Assembly: GCF_048569485.1 (NCBI RefSeq)
Contig: NC_134357.1
Coordinates: 335,100,742-335,164,741, forward strand
Length of the DNA: 64,000 nucleotides
Reading direction: 5' to 3'
Origin: Anomaloglossus baeobatrachus
Lineage: Eukaryota > Chordata > Amphibia > Anura > Aromobatidae
The notes beneath the pieces were generated by a model. It saw nothing but the letters and a program-made list of their open reading frames with translations. It had not been told where the DNA came from and did not search any database. Position numbers and translations under genes: made by a program. This document shows, one piece after another, positions 11,420-21,766 of this stretch; the stretch's first letter is position 1, and each line of letters begins with the position of its first letter.

Positions 11420-12950
11420 CCCGTCACCATGGCAGCTGGAAGAGTTGGATACAGCGCCAGATGATGGCGCTTCTATGAAAGCGCCATTTTCTGGGACGGC
11501 TGCGGACTGCAATTCGCAGCAGAGGGGCCCAGAAAGCTCGGGCCAACCTGTGCTGCGGATTCCAATGCCCAGCTGCCTAGTTGTACCTGGCTGGACACAA
11601 AAATGGGGCGAAGCCCATGTCGTTGTTTTTATTAATTATTTCATGAAATTCATGAAATAATTAAAAAAAAAGGCTTCCCTATATTTTTAGTTCCCAGTCA
11701 GGTACAAATAGGCAGCTGGGAGTTGGGGGCAGCAGTACCTACCTGCTGTACCGTGCTAGCATACAAAAATATGGTGAAGCCCACATCATTTTTTTGGTGG
11801 GCAAAAAACTCCTGCATATAGTCCTGGATGGAGTATGCTGAGACTTGAAGTTCTGCAGCTGCTGTCTGCTCTCCTGTATACACTAGTGAATGGAACATGC
11901 TGAGCCTTGTAGTTCTGCTCCCTCTGTCTCTATCTCCAGCATACAGTTCTGGATGCAGCATGCTGAGTCTTGTAGTTCTGCTCCCCCTGCCTCTCCCTCC
12001 AGCATACAGTGCTGGATGGAGTATGCTGAGCCTTGTAGTTCTGCAGCTGCTGTCTGCTCTCCTCCATACAGAGAGACAGCAGACAACAGCTGCAGAACTA
12101 CAAGGCTCAGCATACTCCATCCAGGACTGATGAAGGAAGATATTCCAGCAACTTGAGTCCAAACAGGAAATTCTTTAAAACGTTGATTCTTTATTATTTA
12201 CCTATTAAAAAGTCCATGTTGGGGTGAAACAAACCCAAGACAGAGAGGACGCGTTTCAAACACTTGGTTCTTAGTCAATCTGAGATTGACTAAGAACCAA
12301 GTGTTTGAAACGCGTCCTCTCTGTCTTGGGATTGTTTCACCCCAACATGGACTTTTTAATAGGTAAATAATAAAGAATCAACGTTTTAAAGAATTTTCTG
12401 TTTGGACTCAAGTTGCTGGAATATCTTCCTTCATCATTACCAAAGAATTGCCGACTTTTTCCTTGCACAGTCCACAAGTCTCGGTCTCCTATCAAGCAGG
12501 TGAGCTGGGCAAAACCTTCATTCCATCCAGGACTGTATGCAGGATTTTTTGCCCCCCAAGAAAATTACGTGGGCTTTGCCATGTTTTTATATGCTAGCCA
12601 GGTACAGCAGGCAGCTACAGGCTGCCCCTAACCCCCAGCTGCCTATTTGTACCCAGCTGGAAACCAAAAATAGGGAAGCCCTTTTTTGTTTTAAATTATT
12701 TCATAAAGTTCATGAAATATTAAAAAAAAAAAATGACTTGGGCTTTGCCCAATTTTTGTGTCCAGCCAGGTACAACTAGGCAGCTGGGGATTGGAATCCT
12801 CAGCGCAGGGTGCCCAAGCTTTCTGGGCACCCCTGCTGTGAATTTCAGTCTGCAGCCGCCCCAGAAAATGGTGGTTTCATAGAAGCGCCATCATCTGGTG
12901 CTGTATCCAACTCTTCCAGCTGCCCTGGTGACGGGTGGTTCACTGGGTAA
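11420..12950. repeat. Large imperfect foldback inside the hAT element
   Basis: The left arm (from about 11420) and right arm (to about 12950) are inverted copies. Landmarks appearing in opposite orientation are CAGCTGGAAGAGTTGGATAC, GCGCCATTTTCTGG, CCCAGCTGCCTA and GAGTATGCTGAGCCTTGTAG. The block GAGTATGCTGAGCCTTGTAG-like is also tandemly repeated between 11830 and 12110. The palindromic insertion 12130-12522 sits in the right arm. Confidence 0.65.
12130..12522. mobile_element. Palindromic retroposon-like insertion with 13-bp target duplication
   Basis: The 13-mer CCATCCAGGACTG flanks the insertion at 12117-12129 and 12523-12535. The opposite arm of the host foldback (reverse strand near 11811-11835) keeps the empty site, reading CCATCCAGGACTATATGCAG. 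The insert is a near-perfect hairpin of about 152-bp arms with about two mismatches, centred near 12283, followed by an unpaired tail of about 85 bp. The hairpin includes GAAACGCGTCCTCTCTGTC, part of a repeat I know from frogs. A long target duplication suggests target-primed reverse transcription. Confidence 0.6.
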
Positions 12951-13487
12951 TAATGGGATTAGGTCTAGCTGTATATTATCAACTGGCCCTAAGCCCAAAA
13001 TTCATGGTGTCACGCCAATATTAGACATGGCCACCATGAATTTCTAGTACAGATAAAAAAAACCACAACACACAGAAAAATATTTTTATTAGTAATAAAA
13101 CACAACACAATTAGTGACTCAATCTTTATTGAAATAAAGAATCCCCCTCCGCAGTAATCCTGGGTCAAGGGTCCCGCGCCGTCCAATCCGGATCCAATAT
13201 CATCTGATCGGTTTGCTGGAAGGCAAAGCGATCAGATGATGTGTCAGGCTCAAGGGCCTGAATCACATGACACAGCAGCTGATTGTATAAATGGCTTTTA
13301 TACAATCAGCTGATGCATCAGTGCAAAAAAAACCCCAAAAAACAAACTACACACTTCTGTGCAGACTCCTGTCCGACAGCAGCAGCTGATAGTTTAGCCG
13401 GCCGGGCGGTAAAAAGCCGGTCTCACCGCTCGACTTATAGTGTCAGCTGATTCCGTCAGGTGACCGCATCAGCTGATCATCGCCAGG

Positions 13488-13858
13488 TCTGAGAGAGAGA
13501 AAAGAGAGATTAAAGAGAGAGAGAAAAGAGAGGGAATGAGAGAGAGAGAGGGAGAGGAGAGGAGAGAGAAGAGAAGATGAGAGAAGAGAGAGAGAAAAGA
13601 GAGAAGAGAGAGGAGAGGGAGAGAGAGAAGAGGAGAGGAGAGAGAAGGGAGAGAGAAGAGAGAGCGCGGGAGGAGAGAGAAGAGAGAGAAGAGGAGAGAA
13701 GAAAGAGGGAGAGGAGAGAGAAGAGGAGAGGGAGAGAGAAGGGAGGGAGAGAGAGGAGAGAGAAGGGAGGGAGAGAGAAGAAAGAGAGAAAGAGGAGAGA
13801 AGAGAGAGAGAGAAGAGGAGAGAAGAGAGAGAGAGAGAGGAGAGAGAGGAGAGAGCAA
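13488..13858. repeat. 370-bp GA-rich purine tract
   Basis: The plus strand is almost pure GA/GAA/GGA with hardly any pyrimidine. Both strands give open frames (RERE and SLSL type), which are compositional artefacts. Shorter GA tracts recur at 14148-14250 and 14555-14692, each at the start of a tandem unit. Confidence 0.9.
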
Positions 13859-13996
13859 TGCAGCCTCATTCCGTAAACTGCTCCGATTTTAGAGGTGTGT
13901 CCCGCGACTCACAGCTGATGTCCTGCTCCTCCCCTCAGTGCATAATTAAATTATAATTATAAATAAATAATAATTTAAAATAAATTAATTTTTTTA

Positions 13997-14071
13997 CCGG
14001 GATGGCCGGGACTCAAACTCATGAACTAATATCTCCTTAGGCAGTAGCTCTACCCATTGAGCCACTGACTC
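13997..14071 (-). repeat. tRNA-like segment, unit 1
   Basis: On the minus strand a box A-like TGGCTCAATGGGTAGAGC is followed about 35 bp later by a box B-like GTTTGAGTCCC. Acceptor pairing is poor and the T stem is weak, so this is tRNA-derived repeat rather than a tRNA gene. Confidence 0.5.
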
Positions 14072-14398
14072 TAATGAAAAGCATAGGAAGATTTGGTAAT
14101 TTTGACCTCTGTATTGCAGTAGAGAATCCAGAAGTGGATTATTCAGCTACAAAGAGGAGAGAGAGGGAAAAAGAGAGAAAAAGAGACAAAAAGAAAGAAA
14201 GAGAGAGAAAAGGAGAGAAAAAGAGAGAGAAAGAGAGAGACGAGAGAGCAATGCAGCGTCATTCAGTGAACTGCTCCGATTTTAGAGGTGTGTCCCACGG
14301 CTAACAGCTGATGTCCGGCTCCTCCCCTCAGTACATAATTAAATTATAATAATAAATAATAATTATAATTTAAAATTAAAAATAAATTAAATTCTTTA

Positions 14399-14472
14399 CC
14401 GGGACAGCGGGGACTCGAACTCGTGAACTAATACTTCTTAGGCAGTAGCTCTACCCATTGAGCCACTGCCTC
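14399..14472 (-). repeat. tRNA-like segment, unit 2
   Basis: Same layout as the copy at 13997, with box A-like TGGCTCAATGGGTAGAGC and box B-like GTTCGAGTCCCC on the minus strand. A third copy is split, with 14842-14883 on one side and 16726-16761 on the other side of the MITE at 14884. Confidence 0.5.
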
Positions 14473-14883
14473 TAATGAAAAGCATAGGAAGAGTTGGTAA
14501 TCTTGACCTCTGTATTGCAGTAGAGAATCCAGAAGTGGATTATTCAGCTACAAAGAGGAGAGAGGGAGAAAGGGAGAGAGAGAGAAATAGAGAGAAAAAG
14601 AGAGGGGGAGAAAGAGAGAACAAGAGAGAGAGAAAAAGAGAGAGCGAAACAGAGAGAAAGAAAAAAAGAGAGAAAAAGAGAGAGAGGAGAGAGCAATGCA
14701 GCCTCATTCCCTGAACTGCTCCAATTTTAGAGGTGTGTCCCGCGGCTCACAGCTGATGTCCGGCTCCTCTCCTCAGTGCATAATTAAATTATAATTATAA
14801 ATAAATAATAATTTAAAATTAAAAATAAATTAAATTCTTTATCGGGACGGCCGGGACTCAAACTCGTGAACTAATTCTCCTTA

Positions 14884-16725
14884 GGCTGGAAATACACTTA
14901 TGCGTGTAAAATCGGTCCGACTTGACTGAAAAAAACTCGGACGATTTTAGTTCACGTTAGGTCAGTGTGCAATGCAAGTGCGATGCTTTTTTTAATTATT
15001 TAATGACTACCAGAGCGTGTGTAATGCGCGTGTGATCCTTTTTTTTTTCTCAACAGCTGTCATCTGTCATTCAGCTCTGCTACATGGCCACTGACAGCAG
15101 CCACAGACAGAGCCATGTAGCAGAGCTGAATAGCCGCTGACAGCCTACACAGACAGAGCCGCACGATCAGAATGAAGTCGGATGAACGTCACCCGACTTC
15201 ATTGTCATCCCGCGGCTCTGTCTGTGTGTCATGGCCTGATTTTCGGTCACCGTTGAAGGTCTCACCGGTGACCGCAAATCCCCTGAGTGACCGCAGTGAG
15301 CCGCGCGATCAGCGGTGCCGTCACTGAGGTTACCCGTGGCCACAGCTGAAGTCCTCCCACTGAGATCTGTGGCCACGGGTAACCTGAGTGATGTCATCGC
15401 TGATAGCGCGACTCACTTCAGTCGGTGCAGGGAGCTCACAGAGAGCGGTCGTGGTCTGTGACCGCTCTCTGTCAGCTTCCGATGTAGCAGAGCTGACAGC
15501 GTCGAGGGACCTCTGTGGATTACGTCGGACATGGAAGGGTATTTGGGGTCTTGAATAAAGTGGTGAAAGAGGTTGTTTTTTTTTTGTTGTTTATTTCAAA
15601 TAAAGGATTTTTGGGTGTATGTCTTCATTTTCTTAATCTTACAGGTTAATCATGGAAGGTATCTCGGGGGATGCATGCCAGGATTAATCTAGGACTTAGT
15701 GACAGCTATGGGCTGCTGCCATTAACTCCTTATTACCTCGATTGCCACCGCAGCAGGGCAATTCGGGATGGCCAGGTACAGTCCTGGGACAGTCGCATCT
15801 AATGGATGCGGCTATTCCGGGCGGCTGCTGGCTAATATTGTTAGGGTGGGTGGCTCCCCATAATGTGGGGCTCCCCATCCTGAGAATACCAGCCTGCAGA
15901 CATGTGGCTTTACCCTGGCTGGTATTAAATTTGGGGGGGCACCCCCCCCTTTTTTTTTAATTATTTATTTTTATTTTTTACTGCATTATATAGACCCGCC
16001 CACCGGCAGCTGTGATTGGTTGCAGTGAGACAGCTGTCACTCATTGTGGGGGCGTGTCTGACTGCAACCAATCATAGGCGTCGGTGGGCGGGAAAAGCAG
16101 GGAATACGAGATTGAATAATGAGCGGCCAGCTTTTTCAAAAGAGGAGAAGCCGCCGGAGCAGTATGAACGCCATGCAGAGCCGTGCCGGTGATCGGGGAT
16201 CGGTGATTATGAAAGAGGGGGGGTTATGGACCGACATGGACAAAGAGAGAGACCGACAGAGAGAGAGACAGACCGACAGAGAGAGAATAGAGACCGAGAG
16301 GGAGAGACCGACTGACATTAATCGCATGTTTCTCAAAACACTGGAAATGAGTGAGGTCTCACAATGTCGGTCAATCTCTATGATTTACCAACATTGTGAG
16401 ACCTCACTCATTTCCAGTGTTTTGAGAAACATGTTATTAATGTATTTAGAAAAACGAATGTCACTAGGATGGTGTGAGTGCCGGTCCATGTGACATGCTT
16501 TTTTTTTTTCACGCTCCCATAGAGTTGCATTGGAGAGACTCGCGCGAGAAACTCTACAAATAGCAGTCTGCTGCGATTTTTTTTTTTTTTTTTTTCTCAG
16601 TCCGATTTGGACTGAGAAAAAAATCGCAGATGAGAGCTGATTCATTGAATAACATGTGTCCGAGTGCAATGCGAGAATTTCTCGCATTGCACTACTGCGA
16701 GAAAATCGCAAGTGAGAAGCCAGCC
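14884..16725. mobile_element. TTA-flanked MITE with GGCTGG ends (1.84 kb)
   Basis: TTA at 14881-14883 and 16726-16728 flanks ends GGCTGG and CCAGCC. The intact tandem units at 14036 and 14438 show the empty state CTTAGGCAGTAGC, so the insertion is certain. The target is the anticodon-side part of the third tRNA-like unit. The interior carries ATCGGTCCGACTT-like and ATCGCAGATGAGA-like subterminal blocks, plus a 15,480-16,130 module that is repeated in the surrounding hAT element at about 16,800-17,460. No transposase. Confidence 0.75.
16325..16433. repeat. Perfect-arm hairpin, 43-bp arms
   Basis: The left arm 16325-16367 starts CATGTTTCTCAAAACACTGG. The right arm 16391-16433 is its reverse complement. 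The 23-bp loop contains CGGTCAATCTCTATGATTT. The arms look identical by eye. Confidence 0.85.
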
Positions 16726-17592
16726 TTAGGCAGTAGCTTTACCCATTGAGCCACTGCCTCTAATAAAAAGCATAGGAAGATTTGGTAATCTTGACCTCTG
16801 TTGCTGCATGGAGCTGACACAGAGCGCTCGTGTTCTACGGCGCTCCCTGTCAGCTTCATGTAGCAGGGCTGAAAGCGTCGTGTGGATTACTTCGGACCTG
16901 GATTGTTGTTTGGGGATTAATAAAGAGGTAAATGAGGTTTTTTTTGTCTTTTATTCCAAATAAAGCATTTTTCGTGGTGTGTGTGTGTTTATTTACTTTC
17001 ACTTACACGTTAATCATGGAAGGTATCTCAGGGAGATGCCTGTCATGATTAACCCCTAATTACCCCGATTGCCACCGCACCAGGGCAATTCGGGGTGAGC
17101 CAGGTAGAATCCCGGGACTGTCGCATCTAATGGATGCGACAATTCCGGGCGGCTGCTGGCTGATATTGTTAGGGTGGTGGGCTCACCATAACATGGCACT
17201 CTCCATCCTGACAATACCAGCCTCCAGCCGTGTGGCTTTATCTTGTCTAGTATCAAAATTGGGGGGACCGCAGGTTTTTGTTTTTTTTTAATTATTTATT
17301 TATTTTACTGCACGATATAGACCCGCCCGCCGGCTCCTGTGATTGGTTGCAGTGAGACAGCTGTCACTCAGCATGGGGGCGTGTCTGACTGCAACCAATC
17401 CTAGGCGCCGGTGTGTGGGGAAAGCAGGGAATACCATATTGAATAATGAGCGGTAGCCATTTTCAAAAGAGGAAAAGCTGCCAGAGCTTTGTGACAGCCG
17501 TGCAGCGCCGTGCTGGGTGAGTAGGAAAGAGACAGGGATTGTGCTGGGGACGCATGACGCATGCAAATACACAACGTGCGCACATAGTATTA

Positions 17593-18147
17593 AGGGTACT
17601 TTACACGCTGCAATATTGGTACCGATATCGCTAGTGAGCGTACCCGCCCCTGTCGGTTGTGCGTCACGGGCAAATCGCTGCCCGTGGCGCACAACATCGC
17701 TAACACTCGTCACACGGACTTACGTTCCCTGCGACGTCGCTCTGGCCGGCGAACCGCCTCCTTTCTAAGGGGGCGGTTCGTGCGGCGTCACAGCGACGTC
17801 CCACGGCAGCCGTCCAATAGCAGAGGAGGGGCGGAGATGAGCGGCCGGAACATGCCGCCAACCTCCTTCCTTCCTTATTGCCGGTGGACGCAGGTAAGGA
17901 GATGTTCGTCGTTCCTGCGGTGTGTGCTGCCGCAGGAACAACGAACAACATCATACCTGCAGCACCAACGATATTAAGGAAATGAACGACGTGTCAACAA
18001 GCAATGATTTTTCACGTTTTTGCACTCGTTGATTGTCGCTCATTGGTGTCACACGCTGCAATGTCACTAACGGCGCCGGATGTGCGTCACTAACGACGTG
18101 ACCCTGATGATATATCGTTAGCAATATCACAGCATGTGAAGCACCCG
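17593..18147. mobile_element. Harbinger-like MITE, copy 3
   Basis: TTA at 17590-17592 and 18148-18150 flanks AGGGTACTTTACACGCTGCA and its diverged mirror. The interior shares the GCGTCACGGGCAAATCGC and GGAGGGGCGGAGATGAGCGG blocks with the other copies. It lies in the right part of the hAT element. Confidence 0.75.
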
Positions 18148-18603
18148 TTACTGTGAAAAGCCACGCTTTTGGTGATCGAACAGTTATCGAACGGTAACTC
18201 GAATGGCCGAAATTGAAGCAAATCGTTCGAGTTCGTCGAACGATTCGAACACCGCCCAAAATCACTCGAATTTGAAATTGGCGAATGGTTCGAATCGAAC
18301 ATTGCTCATCTCTAGTCCTGATACAAATCGCTTAAGAACTGTGGCTCTCCAGCAGCAAATAAAGCAGTGTCACCTTCTCACATGGGAAAAGCAAACCATC
18401 CATTAATAGGGGCTAGGCTCAAACTGTCCTCCTTCTACTGGGGATTATCGTTCTAGTAGCCAGGCTGCGTTTTCAAGTAGCACCTGGTTGGTATCATCAT
18501 CACCAACATTTTCTACATTTCAAACTCCAACCCCTCACTTGTGCCACAACTTATCTCTCATCTGGTCAAGTTGCTGGTGGTGCAGTCGATGGCCTACCAC
18601 TTA

Positions 18604-19185
18604 GGGGTACTTTGCACGTTGCGACATCGCTACTGCGATATCATTGGGGTCAAATCGAAAGTGACGCACATCCGGCGCCAGTAACGACATCGCAACATGT
18701 AAAGCTTAGATGCGCCGATAAACGAGCGCAAAAGCGTCGAAAATCGGTGATCTGTGTAGCGTCGGTCATTTCCATAATGTCGCACCAATAGGAGATACGA
18801 TGTTGTTCCTCGTTCCTGCGGTAGCACATATCACTGTGTGTGAAGCCGCAGGAGCGAGGAACATCTCCTTACCTGCCTCCACCGGCTATGCGGAAGAAAG
18901 GAGGTGGGCGGGATGTTTACGTCCCACTCATCTCCGCCCCTCCGCTTCTATTGGCCGCCTGCCGTATGACATCGCTGTGACGCCGCACGACCCGCCCCCT
19001 TAGGAAGGAGGCGGGTTGCCGGCCAGAGCGACGTCGCAGGGCAGGTAAGTGCGTGTGAAGCTGCCGTAGCGATAATGTTCGCTACGGCAGCTATCACAAG
19101 ATATCGCATGTGCGACGGGGGCGGGTACTATCGCGCTCGGCATCGCTATCATCGGCTAGCGATGTCGCAGCGTGCAAAGTACCCC
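18604..19185. mobile_element. Harbinger-like MITE, copy 4
   Basis: TTA at 18601-18603 and 19186-19188 flanks GGGGTACTTTGCACG and CGTGCAAAGTACCCC. The unit 2 equivalent of this exact site, CCTACCACTTA before GTGTATTCC, holds a different MITE at 25135-25399. Subterminal motifs are GCGACATCGC and GCTAGCGATGTCGC. Confidence 0.8.
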
Positions 19186-19261
19186 TTAGTGTATTCCTCT
19201 GCCTTTCAGGAAATAATGGCTCAGCCTTGATGGAACATTCCCAGCTGTTATTACTTCTTCA

Positions 19262-19655
19262 ACCTCTTTCTGAAGCCTGTGTGCATGACACGTCTACGTC
19301 ATACACACTCGCCGCTCCTGTGCAGGTGCACTACAATACTTAGATCTGCCCTGCTTAGGACAGATTAAAGTGCACCTGCTCAGGACCTGAATGCCGGCGA
19401 GTGTGGATGACGTCGGACGCGTCATGCACCGTGGCTAGAGAAGAAGGAGGACGAAGATGGCCGAAAGAGGCGGCGCCGGAGAACGGAGACACCCACATGG
19501 CCCACCGCACGACCGTTAGGTAAGTATTATAAAGTGTTTTTTTAAGTTCTCACAGCGGCCTGGGCTCTTATATACAGCATGTTAGAATGCTGTATATAAG
19601 AGCCCGGTGGTGGTGGCCGCAGCTTATACGCCAAAAAAGTGGTGACAGGTTCCCT
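19262..19655. mobile_element. TTAA-type insertion with GTGACAGGTTCCCT end
   Basis: Unit 2 keeps the empty site CTTCTTAAAGAATGG near 25470. In unit 1 the right end GTGACAGGTTCCCT is followed by TTAA and TGAATGG. The left end is diverged or shortened. The phrase GGTGGTGGCCGCAGCTTATA also occurs at 41125, just before another GACAGGTTCCCT end. A short inner palindrome surrounds CTTATATACAGCATGTTAG. Non-coding. Confidence 0.65.
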
Positions 19656-20040
19656 TTAATGAATGGATGTCCACTCTTGGCTTTCATGTGCAGAAGAATA
19701 TGGGCTTCTCCCTGGACTTGTCATTGAGGTTGGGACAATTCAGTCACCTAGCTATATATCTTGCTGTGCTCAGTCAGCTTCCTAAGCGTACCACTATCTT
19801 CTCTCAGTGAGTGCCTGCCAAAAGCGGGGTGCTGAAGGCTGGGATAGTTGATCATGGAAGCCCCAAAGTCACAAAGATTCTAAACCCTGGCAGGCCAGCG
19901 GATGGGTGAGACTATCACTTATGCCATCTTTTGTTCTTGCTGGGAATGTACAATATATTTTTACCTGTTAAATCTTGCCAATGTGCGGTTCCCTCACCCT
20001 GTGTTGTCTGAGCAGTTTTGTGCCCATGGGGAAGAAGTGC

Positions 20041-21072
20041 AGGGAGCTACAAGGTACTGTATGTCCACCAGGATGCAGGGCCTACCCCCTAGGGGCCCAG
20101 AAGACCAGTTCCGGTAACACACAAACACTCCAGAAATTCCCAGTTTTTCCCAACATTCCCCCATAGAATGGTACAAGGCTAGGGTCAGACCAATGGATGG
20201 CCGCCTACAGGTGGAGCCAGTCCAGTCCACTAGTTGACCAGGTGGGAGGGGCAGACAGTGGACCGTAGTTAGTCTGAATCAGACAGTGAGAGTGTACGTG
20301 AGCAGACGCACTGACTAGGAGTGAACAGTAACCTGGTGCCCAGAAGGTTAGTTGCCGGTGGAGTACTCTCGAAACTACGCACCAATGGGGTACAGGACCC
20401 TAGGTCAGGCAGAAGCTCCAGGCAGGCCTGATAACACCTGCACAGTGAGGGGACCATCAAGGACCTCACTGATCTTGATGTCTGGGTCTCAGTAGCAAAG
20501 GGAGAACCGGGGACAGAACTCCAAACCCACAGGGTTCACGTTACCATCATACAGACTGCAGTGGAAGATCACCAGACGGTACCCCCAGCTGCTCTACGCC
20601 ATGGGGACCCACCAACCAGTGACAGGTGCAGGGGAAGAAGGCACAAGATTACTAAACTGGCACTGGGACTAAGGGGACCTGAAGGTGAAACTAGCCGGCC
20701 TCGGGTGACCAGTTACCACCAGAAAGTGAGTAAAGAACTAATTGCACTGAACCCCTTGTGTGGACTACCTTCTTCCGACACCCGTCACATCACCTACCCT
20801 CTGGGGCCCGGCCCTGCTTGCGGAGGGCCTAACATTCAGACTGCCATTAACACCAGCCCCAGTAGTGGAGATTATGCAGCGGCGGCTCCATCTACATAGC
20901 CGCAACACCGCAAGTGGCGTCACGTGTGAACACTATTCTAATCTCCTGTAAATATTCCCCTTTTCCATTCCAAAAGGACCCAGGGCACGGAACTGGGCAA
21001 TGGCCACCAAAGTGACATTCCCCAGTTATACACCGCCCGGGACCGAGTAACCCATAACCCATAACCCATAAC
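20041..21072 (-). mobile_element. Solo-LTR-like element, relative of copies A-D (1.03 kb)
   Basis: Unit 1 reads GAAGAAGTGC then AAGTGTTCAG without a break at 9661. Unit 2 has 1,032 bp between those phrases. Read on the minus strand it contains GTGACGCCACTTGCGGTG, matching the conserved block of copies A-D, and starts with a short TTATGGG repeat. The insertion is certain from the paralogue; LTR identity is by similarity. A clear target duplication was not seen. Confidence 0.55.
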
Positions 21073-21766
21073 AAGTGTTCAGTGGGATGAGCCCTAGTTT
21101 GTGCGGTCTCTTTGAAGATAGCCAGGCCAGTGGACTAGAGCACTCACTGACCCTCGTGTCTCCACAGTTATAATGAAATAAAATATGTATGGTAAAACAA
21201 AAAAATTGCAATGAATGGGGTCATGTTAAAAAAAAACACAAGAAAACCCCCATTACCTGGCAATAAAAAGGTAGAAGCCACAAGTAGTAACAGCAGCGCC
21301 ATCATCACTGCCACCAGTCGGGGCCGCAGTACAATAAATCGCAGGTCACAATCCTTTCTTTGCTTTTGACAAGTATATTAGTGGGGAGGAAGCCGAGGAC
21401 ATTATGGAATCTTTGGCACATCATTCATGTTATTATGACTAGCAGCCCACCAGCACTTTAAGTCAGTGATCTGCAGATTCCTATTCCTTTGACACCGTAA
21501 TAGTTAATGTTTTGACTGTGGACTTTCAAATCCGTCAATATTTGTCCTTTCTAACTTCTAGTCCCCGAAGCCACAGAACTCCGGGTTCTAAGGAAAATAT
21601 TCCCTAGCAACTTCTAGTTGATGTGCTGGACGAGAATAGTCAGCGTTTAGATGCAGATGGTGGAGTGGCTGATAAGTATTTTTTTTTTGTTTGATGCTCA
21701 AGAGCACCTGAAAGATCTGTAAGTGGTGGTGGTGTCTTGTATGCGGTCATCTCAGGTATGGGAATA

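Larger units (their letters stand above)
13857..14883. repeat. Tandem units of about 400-440 bp (two full, one interrupted)
   Basis: Each unit begins GAGAGCAATGCAGC, has TTTTAGAGGTGTGTCCC, CAGCTGATGTCC and an ATAATTAAATTATAAT-type AT block. A tRNA-like segment, AAAAGCATAGGAAGA, GAATCCAGAAGTGGATTATT and a GA tract follow. Units start near 13855, 14248 and 14694. The third is cut by the MITE at 14884-16725 and resumes at 16726. Confidence 0.75.
10455..18314. mobile_element. hAT-type non-autonomous element, 7.86 kb, with nested insertions
   Basis: Ends are TAGTGTTGAGC and GCTCATCTCTA, matching the hAT consensus TAGNGNTGNGC. The flanks GTCTTGAC (10447-10454) and GTCCTGAT (18315-18322) are an 8-bp target duplication. 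The paralogous empty site in unit 2 reads GTCCTGAC near 22990, directly followed by ACAAATCG, which proves the insertion. Next to both ends are GTTCGAAC/TTCGTCGAAC motifs of a familiar frog repeat. I see no transposase. The length is inflated by nested material: a palindromic retroposon, a GA tract, tandem tRNA-like units and two Harbinger-like MITEs. Confidence 0.75.
9347..19728. repeat. Tandem duplication, unit 1
   Basis: Unit 1 and unit 2 (19729-25544) share about 1.5 kb of the same backbone in the same order once insertions are removed. Unit 1 backbone pieces are 9347-10454, 18315-18603, 19186-19261 and 19656-19728. The first 200 bp differ from unit 2 at about 12 positions counted by eye. 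GTTG stands at the outer left edge (9347), at the junction (19729) and at the outer right edge (25545), which is a microhomology junction. Later insertions are 10455-18314, 18604-19185 and 19262-19655. Confidence 0.85.

Noticed and set aside
13469-13876. Open frames rich in Arg/Glu or Ser/Leu
   Set aside because: They arise from the GA purine tract and its complement; no domain or splice context.
13997-14472. Functional tRNA genes on the minus strand
   Set aside because: Box A and B are present but the acceptor and T stems do not pair well, and the segments lie inside tandem repeat units. Classed as tRNA-derived repeat.
21050-21073. Interstitial telomere-like CCCATAA repeats
   Set aside because: Only about three copies and the unit is CCCATAA, not the vertebrate CCCTAA. 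It is the edge of the LTR-like element at 20041.
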